DNA of 64,000 nt from Adenophora triphylla var. japonica (lineage: Eukaryota > Streptophyta > Magnoliopsida > Asterales > Campanulaceae), in the NCBI GenBank assembly GCA_022495995.1, contig JAFEMH010002594.1:248001-312000 (forward strand), in the 5' to 3' direction. Under the pieces are notes generated by a model. That model was not told the origin of the DNA and did no database searches. It saw nothing but the letters and a program-made list of their open reading frames with translations. The translations under genes were made by a program, and so were the position numbers. Shown here piece after piece: positions 1 through 11,307 of the stretch. Numbering within the stretch: the stretch's first letter is position 1; the number at the start of each line of letters is the position of its first letter.

Positions 1-1581
1 CTCATTTTGTTTTTCTTTTTCATTTGGTTGCAGTTGTGAAAAAGATTGATAAAATATCAAATGAGACCAAATTCCATGACATGGGAATGCTTGAGTAAAG
101 GGTTAGTTGCGGAGAATGTTCTTTAAATAATGTTGGACATGGTGACATACTCTTCTTCATGATGTGCATTGGAGAAGCAGATAAAATAAAGATATTTTTA
201 ATTTTTGTATCTATCTAATAGAATTTAGATGAATTATTTATTTCTAGGATTATGTTATGAATTTCCCATGGTGACATACAGTCTTTAGTGTGTAGCTATG
301 AGATGGTTGGGTATATATATTTCACTTATTATAATTTTTAAAACTATGTTGACTTGAGAAGAGTAAAAGTATTCTTTGAATTTTGTGAAAAATTGACATC
401 TCCATGATGCTGTATTGCAGATAGTGTCTGCTCCTTGAAATGGAAAAAACTTCAGTTTATTGGAATTCAACCACCGCATTTTGTTGTTTGATCTCAAAAG
501 TAAATCATTCAAGAATCCATATATTCATCCCTCTCAAGGCTATGTTGATCAACTTGATGCTAATACTTACATTAAGAGTTTAGTTTCACCCTTTATACAG
601 GAAAGGTCACGAAAGACATGAATAGAGATGCGAAGGCAAGTCACAAAATTTGACTTTTATTTTTTTTCTTTTTTCGTTTACTTATTTTTTGTTTAAGTTT
701 TAGACATTTTTTTACTTTGATGTAAGTTATTTTAGCTATATACAACATTAGGCTTTTGTATTTTGACAAAAGTTAGTATTCTTTTTAACATTCATTTTGA
801 GACGGAAGGAGTATTACTTATTTCTTTATAGCCATTTTTACATATACTTCATCAAACTCATAATGCTTCAAGAGATCTATGTACCTTCTTCTCTGATAAT
901 TTTTTGGAATTTATATCCTATTTAGACAGTTTTTTACCATGATGTAAGCTATTTTAGCTATATACATCATTAGGCTTTTGTGTTATTCAAGCACTAGAAG
1001 TTTCAGAGTAAATAAAGAGAATATTATGGCCTACCCCAGGCAATCCTTCCACCAGCATATCCAGTGTTTTTGCTGATTTCATGGCCTCCTAAAGAAGTGA
1101 ATATTATTAAGAAACTTAAGTACTATTGGGCAAAATAAGAAAAGCATATTCTGAAATACTCCTTCAGTTGCAAAAAGAAAATTTATGTGATTGCTTTCGA
1201 ATATGTTGATCGTCTAACTGAAACTATCATCACTAATTAGCAAAAATTCTCCCAAAACAACAATTAAATTTGAATCAAGGTAGACGAAAATGAAATTGAT
1301 TTTATCATGAAGAAGATGAAACCCACCCTTTCTAAGGTCATCGGGATCAACATGGACAACTAAATTCATGATCCTATTTAACATTTTTATTTTTTAGTGG
1401 ACTTATGAAATCACAAAATTTGATCTCAATTGTTTTACCAAAGAGATGGAACTTTTCATTGTTAAGTTGTAACTTGAGAACTAATTATACATTATGTTTA
1501 TGCATTTGAATGTGTACTTGATTTGCTAAACAATGTTACGCTCTCCTGGCAAATAAAGTTTATGCATACAATAATGGAAAA
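1..1581. other. AT-rich intergenic DNA without a recognisable gene
   Basis: No open reading frame here resembles a known family; a 75-codon minus-strand frame at 285-512 has no recognisable motif. The text around 799-815 reads as the right end of a Stowaway-like MITE (a GACGGAAGGAGTA end). Two similar AT-rich stretches, near 716-760 and 928-980, share the words GATGTAAG and TTAGCTATATAC, so a small old duplication is likely. Confidence 0.5.
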
Positions 1582-2745
1582 TACTCCCTTCGTCCCACAA
1601 TGGATGTCCAAAAAAAAAAAATCAAATTTGCTCTTGATCAAGAGTAAATTTCAAAACTTTTTGGACATTCATTTCAAGTATGCTCTTGACTAAGAATAAT
1701 TTGATAATTGAATTGTTATCCTACTGTAAATTGTTTAATATTTGATTTATTTAATTAATGACTATATAATTGACAGACAAAATAGCCTACCAAACTATTG
1801 TTTGTTAAAGATAATTTTGTGAGCAAGTTTTTATAAATTTTATAAGCTCAAATCATTACGCAAGTTTGTGTAAATTATATCTTCTTCATCTCTTAAAAAA
1901 TCGGTGATCAATTGTACACACATTTTTATTTTTATAATAAAAATAGATTTCTGTGACTAAAATATGTTTGGCCATCCTAACACATATAGGCTAAATGGAG
2001 TTAGTCTGAATGTAGTAATGTAATTCTCTGTGTGTACAGGATACTCCCTCTGTCCCAAAATGATCGTCTCATTTTTTTATTGTTGGATATAAACCTAACA
2101 TATTGTTTTCGTTTATTTAAATTAAATTACAAATTATAGCAATAAGTAATAATAAGCCTTAATATGCCCGTCGAATCTCGACGGGGTTACTCACTAGTAA
2201 TCCTTAATAACACATGTAAAATATGCATTATTTATATTTTAAAAAATTCATTCAAAATTATTAAATGTTGTATATTATCTCTGTCCGTATAATATTTCTA
2301 TTTTTTCATTTTGTATGTTTCATATATCATTTTTATTTTCTAAAATGATAATTTTTTTACACTATTAATTTATTCTATTTTATATTTATACTCACAACAC
2401 CAATAAAGTTGTAAACACCAATAAAGTTGTAGGAATAAAGAGTATTTTGTAATTGTATACTCCCTACGTCTCATATAAGATTTTACTTTTGCCATTTTGG
2501 GTATCCCATATAAGATTTTACTTTTTTCTAAAATGATAAAGAATCTTTACTATTTCTCTCATTCATTATTTCTTCTACTTTACTTTTATACTCACAACAC
2601 CAACCAACTTACTATTTTTTACCCCACATTCTCTCTCCTATCTCACTTTTCATACTCATAATACTTACTACATCCGTCTCATCCAAAAAGACACAAATTT
2701 TCATTTCGGGTGAACCATTTAAAAAGTCACACTCCCAAAATGGAA
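1582..2745. repeat. Cluster of Stowaway-like MITE ends
   Basis: Four starts of the type TACTCCCTYCGTCCC occur at about 1582, 2042, 2459 and 2665. This is the terminal sequence typical of Tc1/mariner-derived Stowaway MITEs in plants. The 2459 copy is followed by an internal repeat in which ATATAAGATTTTACTT occurs twice, about 40 bp apart. I could not pair each start with an intact opposite end, so these are probably nested or truncated copies. The word-level match is good, but the boundaries are uncertain. Confidence 0.45.
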
Positions 2746-2763
2746 ACTTTTTAATATAGAATT

Positions 2764-2942
2764 TGATAAAAGAGAAAACTCAAATCTTATTGATACTTTG
2801 AGAGGCATATAAATACACAAGAGCCCTAACTTGTGTAACAGGAAAAGGAAAGAGAATCCTATATGATTTGGGAATAAGAATCCAAAGGAAACTAAATAAC
2901 AAGTCTAAAATAAAATACTACTTAGAATCTGTATAACTATCA
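2764..2942 (-). repeat. Short 3' LTR of Copia-A
   Basis: This 179-bp segment starts TGATA and ends TATCA on the plus strand, the TG...CA ends expected of an LTR. On the minus strand it directly follows a polypurine run (about 2943-2952, seen as CCCCCT on the plus strand) just after the copia reading frame. A TATA-like motif lies near 2808. The partner 5' LTR is not in the window, so the pair and the target duplication cannot be tested. Confidence 0.6.
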
Positions 2943-4435
2943 TGCCCCCTCAAGATGGACGACCGTGATAAGAGGCCAATCTTGGAAAGAAGCTCCAGGA
3001 ATCTCGGCCTAGGTAGCGCCTTGGTCAGTGCATCAGCTAGCTGGTCCACCCCCGAGATATGCGACACACGCAAAGTGTTAGCTTGAACTTGCTCACAAAC
3101 AAAATGATAATCAAGACCCAAGTGCTTCATTTTGGAATGAAAAACTGGATTGGCAGAAACATAAGTGGCTCCTAAATTATCACAGTAAATTGTAGGAGTA
3201 TAACAAATCTCAACATGCAGCTCACGCAACAAATTCTGAAGCCATAACATTTCAGCTGTACTGTCAGCAACTGCCCGATATTCGGCCTCTGTAGAGGATC
3301 GAGCTAAAGTCTTTTGCTTCTTCGAACTCCAAGAAAGTGCATTACGACCAAGATAAATAATATAACCGGTGGTAGAAATATAATCATCCTTGTCTCCCGC
3401 CCAGTCCGCATCGGTAAAACCATGAAGCGTAAGAGGAGAATCATGCCGAATAAGCAAACCATGTGAGCTAGTACCCACTAAGTAATGCAAAACACGCTTG
3501 AGTGCAGCCCAGTGAAGATCAGTAGGACAGTGCATGAATTGAGACAGTCGGTTAACATCAAAAGTAAAATCGCACCTTGTTAACGCAAGGTACTGAAGGG
3601 TTCCAACAATGGCCCGATATTCAGATGGATTGGCAATGGGCGTGCCACCATGAAGAGTGAGAGGGGGATGCGGATTCATAGGTGTAGGAACAGGTTTGGC
3701 TTCAAGCATGTTAGTCTTGGCAAGAAGATCTTGAACATACTTGTGTTGGCTTAAAAACAGGCCATGAGAATGAGGGATAACTTCAACTCCAAGAAAATAT
3801 GACAGTGTGCCAAGATCTTTCAAGGAGAACTGAGAAGCAAGCTGGGCAATGAACCTGTCGACAAGAGAGCTGTCCGAACTAGTAATGATTATGTCATCAA
3901 CATAAACCAAAACGTAAAGCGAATGAGCAGGAGTATGGAGAATAAACAATGACGTGTCAGACACACTAGTGGAAAAATGCATGGAAAGTAAGTAAGTCTT
4001 TAATTCTGTGTACCACGCCCGAGGGACCTGTTTTAATCCGTAGATGGCCTGGCGGAGTTTACACACATAAGTAGGATTATCAGAATCGACAAATCCCGGT
4101 GGTTGAGCCATAAACACATCTTCATTCAAAGTGCCCTGCAGAAATACATTATTAATGTCAACCTGCCGTAGTGGCCACCCTTTAACAGTAGCCAAGGAAA
4201 GGATGGTACGAACAGTTGCCGGTTTAACGACCGGACTAAATGTTTCTGAATAATCTAGTCCAGGTCGTTGATGAAATCCCTTAGCAACCAATCGCGCTTT
4301 ATGCCTGTCAATGGAACCATCAGAGTGAAACTTAGTACGAAAAACCCATTTACAACCAACCAAATTCTGAGACGGAGATGATGGTACGAGGTCCCAAGTG
4401 TGATTTTTAATAAGCGCATCATACTCGGCTTGCAT
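2918..4435 (-). CDS. Copia-A reverse transcriptase and RNase H, open frame
   Basis: A long uninterrupted 505-codon frame with no start of its own, being the downstream part of a polyprotein. The reverse transcriptase begins with the copia signature around VGCKWVFRTKFHSDGSIDR, followed by KARLVAKGFHQRPGLDY and then the catalytic YVDD box (VLVYVDDIIIT, near residue 180). RNase H follows, with TDADWAGD, SSTEAEYRA and YCDN carrying the acidic active-site residues. These enzymes copy element RNA into DNA inside virus-like particles. The catalytic motifs and frame are intact, so decay is recent or the fragment is lightly mutated. The host polyprotein is incomplete, so autonomous activity is not expected. 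Copia-family assignment is very secure. Confidence 0.9.
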   Translation of the reverse strand: MQAEYDALIKNHTWDLVPSSPSQNLVGCKWVFRTKFHSDGSIDRHKARLVAKGFHQRPGLDYSETFSPVVKPATVRTILSLATVKGWPLRQVDINNVFLQGTLNEDVFMAQPPGFVDSDNPTYVCKLRQAIYGLKQVPRAWYTELKTYLLSMHFSTSVSDTSLFILHTPAHSLYVLVYVDDIIITSSDSSLVDRFIAQLASQFSLKDLGTLSYFLGVEVIPHSHGLFLSQHKYVQDLLAKTNMLEAKPVPTPMNPHPPLTLHGGTPIANPSEYRAIVGTLQYLALTRCDFTFDVNRLSQFMHCPTDLHWAALKRVLHYLVGTSSHGLLIRHDSPLTLHGFTDADWAGDKDDYISTTGYIIYLGRNALSWSSKKQKTLARSSTEAEYRAVADSTAEMLWLQNLLRELHVEICYTPTIYCDNLGATYVSANPVFHSKMKHLGLDYHFVCEQVQANTLRVSHISGVDQLADALTKALPRPRFLELLSKIGLLSRSSILRGHDSYTDSK

Positions 4436-4518
4436 GGCATCACGCCAAGCTGGAATCTTAAGGGCTTGGGTAACTGTTGTAGGTTCGGCCAGTTGAGAGG
4501 AAAGAGAGGTTGTAAGGT

Positions 4519-5109
4519 TCAGTTTTTGGATGGGTTTGGTGATATTGTTTTGAAGACGAGTTTGAGGACCTTTGGGAGGAGAGGGAACAGGTGCAACGGA
4601 AGGTTCAGAAGGGGCTGTAGCAGCAGGGATTGGTGTGGGAGATGGAGTGTTTGTGGTGGGTACAGACGGTATGGGAGCTGGAGTGGCCGGGTTTGGGGAG
4701 GGATTAACCTGGAGAGTGAGAATCTGAAAAGTACACCATTGATCAGTAGGGGGGAGGAAGGACGGGTGGACTCGAGTGTAGAGAAAGGGAATTGAGTCTC
4801 AATAAATTTGACATGGAGAGAGACGAAAATTTTGAAGGTTTTGGGTTCCAAACAGTAATAGGCACTCTGAGTTGGAGAGTATCCCACAAAGACACAAGGA
4901 GCGGAGCGGGGATCAAGTTTGTGATTTGTGTAGGGGCGAAGCCAAGGATAACAAAGGCAGCCAAAACTGCGAAGCTTGAGATAATTGGGATGATGACCAA
5001 GAAGGGTTGAGTATGGGGAGGCAAGTTTGAGAGTGTGTGTGGGCATACAATGTTGGAATATTTGATATATGTGGGTATGGAAGTCCATAGATCTATGACA
5101 TTGTTATGT
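4519..5109 (-). pseudogene. Copia-A integrase C-terminal fragment
   Basis: The frame at 4519-5088 contains SPYSTLLGHHPNYLKLRSFG and then CVFVGYSPTQSAYYC. This is the conserved end of the copia integrase and the start of the linker to reverse transcriptase. The following linker is proline- and serine-rich and ends in another frame from the reverse transcriptase, so at least one frameshift separates them. It is truncated upstream by the Copia-B LTR at 5110. The integrase would insert the cDNA copy; the catalytic core is absent here. Confidence 0.8.
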
Positions 5110-5818
5110 TGTTGGTTTTGGACTGAATTTGGCAAGGGAAAAACGCGTCTGAGTTTCTGCCAAGGAGGGCGACCGCGCTCATGCCAAGGGCGGCCGCGCT
5201 TGGTTGTCTCAAACTCACCAAAACTTTCTGGAGACTAGCGCGGTCGTGCATGCCTCGAGGGCGGCCGCGCTGGTGTCGAATCTGGTGTTTTTCCTGGGCC
5301 GAATTGGAGCAGGTTTTTAGGTTTAATTAAGCCTAAAACCTAATTTGCACCACATGTATAAATACTCCTTTCCTCCAGCCGTTTTTGACACATGAATATT
5401 GAAGAGAAACACAATTCTCTTGCTTTAATTCATTGGTTGATTACTCCCGTTCATAGAGATTCGTTCGTGAGATTCAAGGCGACTGAGATAGGACCGCCGG
5501 TGATTACCTACCTGTGTGCTGCTTTGTGGTACGTAATCCGTGATCGTTTTATCCTCGGAGAAATTTACCTGTACCTGAGTTGCACCAATTGGGGGCAATA
5601 TTTTCTCTTAGGACAGTCTTCCTAAGGCGACTCGATCAAATCACGATAAGTTTTCTAATCAATCGTTTACTTGTTTCTGTTCTGTTTTCCTAATCCCGTT
5701 CCATTGCTTTCGGTTTTGCTATTGGCTTAATTGGTACGTTCTTGACTTGATCAATAAATTCTCTACTGTTGATTAAATTGTTAATTTAATCTGTGGTGCA
5801 ATAATTTAATTTCCAACA
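5110..5818 (+). repeat. 5' LTR of Copia-B
   Basis: A 709-bp segment opening TGTTGG and closing CCAACA, a perfect terminal inverted repeat. A TATA box (TATAAATA) lies at 5357-5364. The U3 part holds GC-rich inverted motifs, including a hairpin at 5184-5203 with arms CCAAG/CTTGG around a GCGGCCGC core, and a related inverted copy near 5238-5272. The usual tRNA-Met primer site does not follow; gag starts 29 bp downstream, so the primer site seems deleted. No 3' LTR partner is present. Confidence 0.65.
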
Positions 5819-5847
5819 GTCTAAGAGAAAATAGTTTTTATTTGATC

Positions 5848-6817
5848 ATGTCTGGTGGTTCCTCTAGCTCTCCCTTTAAGTCCCTAGTTGACACCTCCGA
5901 TCTTCCGGAGAAGTTCGGTGGCAAGAACTTCAAGCGTTGGTCTGAACGCATGAAGATCTGGCTGTCAATTAAGGGCATGTGCAGTATCTTGACATCCAAA
6001 TGTCCCGCTACGAATGGTGATGATCCGGTTAATGTGGCTGCTTGTTAAAGCTGTGGAAGGAGCAGACGATGTTGTTCGAGGATGTATTACGTCGGCTTTG
6101 TCGAATGCACTCTTTGATGTATATTGCTCTGCTCCTCTGTTCTTTGTGTCCTTTGTGGGACTCGCTTTCCAAGAAGTACAAAGACCGATGACTCCGGTGT
6201 GGAAAAGTACCAAGTGGGAAAGTTCCTGAATTATCACATGAGTGAGGGAAAGTCGGTTACCGATCAAGTGCACGAACTCCAAATCATTTTGCAATCACTC
6301 AAGGATGCCGACAAGGGACTTCCCGATAAGTTATTTGTCGCTACGGCTATTATTGAGAAGTTTCCTCGATCTTGGGGGAATTCGGTATGACCCTCAAGCA
6401 TCGTCTTGGAAGCTTGACACTCAATGAGTTGATGAATGCAATTGCGATTCAGAGGTGCATAATGGTAACCAACCGAGCGTACTGTGGAGAGGCTGCTTTG
6501 CTAATATGGTAACCGGTAAAAGCAAGTTTAAAGGAAAAGGTGTGAAAACTCACTCTAAGGATAAAGAAAACCATGATAAACTTAAAGTTAAGAAAAATAA
6601 CTTTAGGAAGCCAAGAGCAAAACAACAGGCTGCTGGAATTGTGGAGAAGGTGGACACTTTTCTAGTGGACCGGCCGTCCAAGAAAGGAAAAAGGACCACA
6701 AGGCTCTGGCTGATGACCATCCTGGTCAACATGGTGTTGGGTCCGAAGGATTTTGATGATCCCGACTCGACGCACCCGGAGTTGACGCTCGACCTCGCAA
6801 TGTTACAAAGTATGTAA
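5848..6817 (+). pseudogene. Copia-B gag, frameshifted
   Basis: The start at 5848 (MSGGSSSSPFKSLVDTSD) is followed by the gag-like words KFGGKNFKRWSERMKIWL. Further blocks in other frames continue the protein: LNYHMSEGKSVTDQVHELQI near 6230-6290 and a lysine-rich stretch near 6500-6640. Gag would form the virus-like particle that packages element RNA. At least three frame changes and a stop near 6046 break it. No complete CCHC zinc knuckle could be read in one frame. Confidence 0.7.
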
Positions 6818-6849
6818 CTTCTTATCCTGAAATCTTTCTTGTCTATGAA

Positions 6850-7994
6850 CCCAACGAGTGGCTAGTTGACACTTTGGGGCAAATGTGCACGTTTGTGCCG
6901 ATAAATTGCTATTTGTGTCTTACCGGCTGAGCGTGGTAGATCGATGACGATGGGGAACTCTAGTCTTTGAGGTGCTTGGGGTGGACGCATGGACCTGAAG
7001 TTTCCTAATGGGCGCATTCTTACCTTGCATCGAGTGTATCACGTTCCTGATATTCGTCGCAACATTATTAGTGGTTCTAGTCTAGTTAGGGAAGGATTTG
7101 AGATTTCATTTAAGTGTAATAAGGTCATAATTTTGGATTCTGGTAGTTTTGTGGGGAAATGTTATTCCTCGGATGGTTTATTTAAAATTAGAGTTGAAAC
7201 TGATAATTGTTCGCACAATAATTTTAGTTCTATTGATTATCCTGTTTCTTATTCCATTGAATCTTCAAATGTTTGGCATGGTCGTTTAGGACATATTAAT
7301 TATGATTATGTGAAAAGAATGATGAATTTAGATATTATTCCTAAACATGCTATTGATAAGAATTCTAAATGTCATGTATGTGTTGAAGCTAAATCTACAA
7401 AAGGTCCGTTTAAGTCGGTTGTGAGAAATTCTGAAATACTAGATTTAGTTCATACTGATATTTGTGAATTTAATGGCGTGTTGACCAAAGACAAAAAGAA
7501 ATATTTTCTCACCTTTATTGATGATGCTAGTAAATACTGTTATGTCTATCTGCTTAATTCTAAGGATGAAGCATTAGATAAATTCATTATATTTAAGAAT
7601 GAAGCAGAAACACAAACTGGCAAGAAACTTAAACGGTTAAGGTCTGATAGAGGAGGTGAATATGAGTCTAACCCCTTCATGTATTATTGCCAAGAAAACG
7701 GAATAGTACATGAAGAGACTCCTCCCTACACCCCTCAATTAAATGGTGTTGCTGAACGTAAGAATAGAACCCTTACTGATATGATTAACAGTTTACTCAT
7801 AAGTTCTGGACTGCCCAAATATATGTGGGGAGAGGCTTTGAATACGGCTTGCCATATTCTGAATAGAGTCCCTCCTAAACATAGAAAGGAAAGTCCGTTT
7901 GAACTTTGGAGAGGTCGACAGGCTATCCTGAAACACTTAAAAGTGTGGGGGTGCCTTGCAAAGGTACTTGTACCCGCACATAAAAGGAAAAAGC
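6850..7994 (+). pseudogene. Copia-B protease remnant and integrase, 3'-truncated
   Basis: Near 6860-6900 the text reads WLVDT with the rest of the aspartic protease site (GANVHVC) in another frame, so the protease is frameshifted. From 6989 a single open frame runs to the junction. It holds the pre-integrase HHCC zinc module (VWHGRLGHINYDYV, then CHVC) and the integrase core with HTDICEF, LRSDRGGEYE and LNGVAERKNR, the three acidic D-D-E positions. The frame ends in a few foreign codons (LLVIVP) that come from the Copia-C LTR, which marks the insertion or recombination point. Catalytic residues are preserved. Confidence 0.85.
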
Positions 7995-9468
7995 TGTTAG
8001 TGATTGTGCCCTAGGCTTATAGTTTCTATAAACCTTTATGTATCGTCTTTATCATTAATAAAAGAGAAATTTTATTTTGATTAATATATGTTTTGCATGT
8101 TTATTATATTAATCTGTGTCCCTAGTTATTTAGTGTAAGTTGGTAATGGATGATCATAAGAATGATCATATGCATAGAGATGCACATTACAAACTTGTAA
8201 ATAACTTGTATAAATGCTAATGGATAATCATATGATGATTATTTGCATAGAGATGCACATTAGATTTATGGGTACTTGTTAGAGAACAAGTGACTGGACT
8301 TGACCCGCTTGAGATTTATGTCATGGTCAAATGTCATAATTAAATCTCAAAATAATAGTGTCATTAGAATCCTTAGACCTGAGATTATCATTGTCTTCCA
8401 CTTGATGAACGTATTGTTAGATGTAGTCTAAAGTTATCCTTAACCGGGTAGCAATAAGGACTATGTTGGCATTACGGGATTCCTGTAGGGAAGAATGATA
8501 AGTCAAGATGGGATTTGTCCCTCGTAAGAGAGATGTTGGCTTGGGCCCCTCGTAGAATAGTGTTGATGAAATGTGTGGCCACACTCAAGGAACATGATAG
8601 AGATCATGGATACTTGGTTGATCAACATATTCGGAATCGAGAAAGCGTTGAACAATGTAAGTTGACAATAACCATGACTTATGTTCAATATGACATCGTG
8701 TGACAAAGGGATTGTGAAACTATTACTATTATGGAAGCATGAACTCTTATGTTGTATTATTTGGGTAGACATAATGGCTTGCTAGAGTCCGCTTATGTCT
8801 TATGAGGATCGATGTGATCGGACTCATTGCCAACATAATACAATCCTATTGGGTCACACATACTTAGAATGTTTTGATTGAAACTAGAGGAAGAATGATT
8901 GAGAGTCTCTGAAGCGGCTACCTTTGTCGTGCGACATACTTAGCCGGTGGCTAAGTATACCGCGCGACATATTGAGCCACCGGGCGTGGGTGACGGCTGT
9001 TCTCCTAATTTGATTAGGAAACATATTCATGCTATTGTAGTATAAATATGAGAGGGTCATCAACCCTAAAAGCCACCAAATTTTTCAATAAAAATCACAA
9101 TCAAAAGTCCTCTCAATATTATTCCATAAGTTTTTGGAATCTAGCAATTCCCAATCCGAGAATCGTTCTCGACATTCATATTTGTGTGGATTACCAAAAG
9201 AGGGTCTTAATTTGTTCAAACAAATCAAAGGCCTAGAGTTCAAATCTGAAGATCTAAAGGAGTTGAAGATTCGAAGATTTGAAGATCAAAGTTTGTGATT
9301 ACGAATCACATAATTATACGTTCGATAGATCAAAACCGGAAAGCGATTAAGGTTGGTAAATCTATCTCGTAGGAATTCAATTTAATCGTATAGAACGGAT
9401 CCTAGGCTCATGGGTTTTAAGTTATTAATGCTAAAATTCTGCTGCGCATGGATCCTTGAAACCCAACA
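7995..9468 (+). repeat. 5' LTR of Copia-C
   Basis: This 1474-bp segment opens TGTTAGTG and closes ACCCAACA. It has the same length as the 3' LTR at 14669-16142. A TATA box lies at 9041-9048. U3 holds a perfect 12-bp palindrome GTGTGGCCACAC at 8573-8584, a hairpin CTTAGCC/GGCTAAG near 8938-8954, and TGTCGTGCGACA-type words around 8928-8975. The primer site follows at once. Confidence 0.9.
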
Positions 9469-9471
9469 AAG

Positions 9472-9483
9472 TGGTATCAAGCC
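9472..9483 (+). promoter_or_regulatory. Copia-C primer binding site
   Basis: The sequence TGGTATCAAGCC lies three bases after the LTR. It matches the initiator tRNA-Met complement (TGGTATCAGAGC) used by most plant copia elements, with the downstream part altered. It is where reverse transcription would start. Confidence 0.85.
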
Positions 9484-11307
9484 CCGTTCGTATGGTTAGA
9501 TTCGAATTGGCATGCTAGAAAGTCGTTATAAATTGTTTATAAAATGTTCTAGGCTTGCCTTGTATGAATTAGATTTAATTGTTTATGTGAAACAATTTGC
9601 TAATCTATGTTAAATCGGTTTCTGATTATGTTGAATTAAATCTGTTAAAAGGTTGTTTATAGGATTTAATTGCATATAATCTGAATTGATTGAAATCTGA
9701 AATCCTGCGACTGGACACCTATGTCGTGCGACATAATAGGCCACTTGAGGAAATCTGGTTATCTGGCCAGTTATGTCACGCGACATAACTAGCCACCGGC
9801 TGATTATGTCACGCGACATAATAAGCCGATCTCGGGTGTGGATCGCTTGTTTAAATTTTCTGCTAATCTATGATTATGTTAATAATCTGAGATATTTTAT
9901 GTCTTAATCTGGATGCTATAAATTTCTGGAAATTAAGTTTATAGGTCTATACTAGATTAACTCATTATTTATGCATGCTTAATTAATTTAAATGTGTTTT
10001 TATTAATTATTGCGATGCATGAATTATTTGTTCTTAAGTGTTAAGAATTTTATTAGATGTTTAGTTGAAACATTGAATTGAGAATTCCTAAATGTTTGGT
10101 TGAAACATTAAATTTTGGTTTTCTGATTGTTTATGAGAAACAAGTCAGTTTACGCAAAATTTGAAGGAATCTGATTGTTTATGAGAAACAAATCTGTTTA
10201 TAAATCTATGCTAGAATTGTATAATAATTATGTCTGCTTAATTAATTAAAAGATGTTTATTTAATTGTTGCGTTGCATGATTATTATATGTTCTCATGCT
10301 TGCTTAATTAATTAAAAGATGTTTATTTAATTGTTGCGTTGCATGATTATTATATGTTCTTATGCTTGCTTAATTAATTAAAAGATGTTTATTTAATTGT
10401 TGCGTTGCATGATTATTTTGTGTTCTTATGCTTGCTTAATTGTTTAAAAAAAAAAAATGTTTTATTAATTATTGCATTGCATGAAGAACTGTTATAATTC
10501 TAGAATGTTTTGAACATTGAATTATGGTTTACTAATTGTTTATGAGAAACAAGTTAGTGTCTGATTGTTTATGAAACAAGTCAGCTTTACAAAGTAGAAT
10601 TATGTTGCAATCAAACTGATATTGTAGTTGTACATGTCTAGGAGAGTTCTGTCTAAGGATTGGGTACTTAAGTAGTCCTTGTGGCTCACCAGTTTCATGG
10701 GAACTTACCTGGTGTACTTTACAATTATCTTTGTTGATATGCTTATAATCTATTTTTTAAAGAACCTTCATTTAATGTTTAAGTTTTATGCCACCCCGAA
10801 AGTAAAACACTTGAGAAGTATTGGGATAGGTTGATGTAGTTTCGACTCCGTTGGGTACATCATTCTATTCTAGTATGGAGCAAGATGAGATAAGGGTTGA
10901 TGTAGTTTCGACTCAGTTGGGTGCATCGTTCTAAGTATCTCATACGTTTGAAATTGGTTAGACTTAATTGGTGCTTTCAAAAGAGTTTTGACCCAAGGCA
11001 TAAGATGAGATTAAAACATGTTTTGACATATGATGTCTAAAATCTCATAAAGGATCTAAGAGTCACATATGATGTGATTGATAAATGTTATCTACCTAAA
11101 TAACTTAATTTTGGGCATTGACTCGCTTAAACCAAAATTGAAGTGAAATATGGATCTTAGCCCATTGTAATTATATAATACATGCTTGTATTTGAAGGTG
11201 TATAATTTAGTGGGAGTATTTGTGAAATACTATATTTGTCTCTTGAATGATAAATGTGTTGGATACTTATATGTGTTCATATGTCGTGCATATCTTATTG
11301 TAGATCA
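9484..11307 (+). other. Copia-C leader with degenerate repeats, no gene
   Basis: About 1.8 kb of AT-rich untranslated leader. It has TATGTCRYGCGACATA-type palindromes at about 9720-9825, repeated GTTTATGAGAAACAA words (10128, 10180, 10539) and the four-copy array described separately. The segment 10600-11180 matches, in opposite orientation, the Copia-D leader at about 42000-42770, so this is family leader sequence and not a deletion scar. Confidence 0.6.
10236..10480 (+). repeat. 66-bp tandem repeat in Copia-C leader
   Basis: Copies start at 10236, 10302, 10368 and 10434 (period 66), each opening GCTTAATTAATTAAAAGATG or a close variant. The last copy is interrupted by an A-run at about 10446-10457. 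No coding potential. Confidence 0.85.

Larger units (their letters stand above)
2764..5109 (-). mobile_element. Copia-A: 3' half of a Ty1/copia retrotransposon
   Basis: In minus orientation the order is integrase C-terminal part, reverse transcriptase, RNase H, polypurine tract and short LTR. This integrase-before-reverse-transcriptase order is diagnostic of Ty1/copia. The element is cut at about 5109, where the LTR of Copia-B begins, so gag, protease, most of integrase and the 5' LTR are missing. Confidence 0.8.
5110..7994 (+). mobile_element. Copia-B: 5' half of a Ty1/copia retrotransposon
   Basis: The order is LTR, gag, protease and integrase on the plus strand. The element stops abruptly at 7994, inside the C-terminal integrase region, where the 5' LTR of Copia-C begins. 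Reverse transcriptase, RNase H and the 3' LTR are missing from the window. It abuts Copia-A in the opposite orientation. Confidence 0.8.

Noticed and set aside
285..512. 75-codon minus-strand frame near the window start
   Set aside because: It has no recognisable motif, no codon or context support, and lies in AT-rich repeat-bearing DNA.
4400..4795. 131-codon plus-strand frame over Copia-A
   Set aside because: It is a shadow of the minus-strand copia polyprotein.
8503..8772. 89-codon minus-strand frame conserved at 15176-15445
   Set aside because: These are the two LTR copies of Copia-C. The conservation is at DNA level around the GTGTGGCCACAC block.
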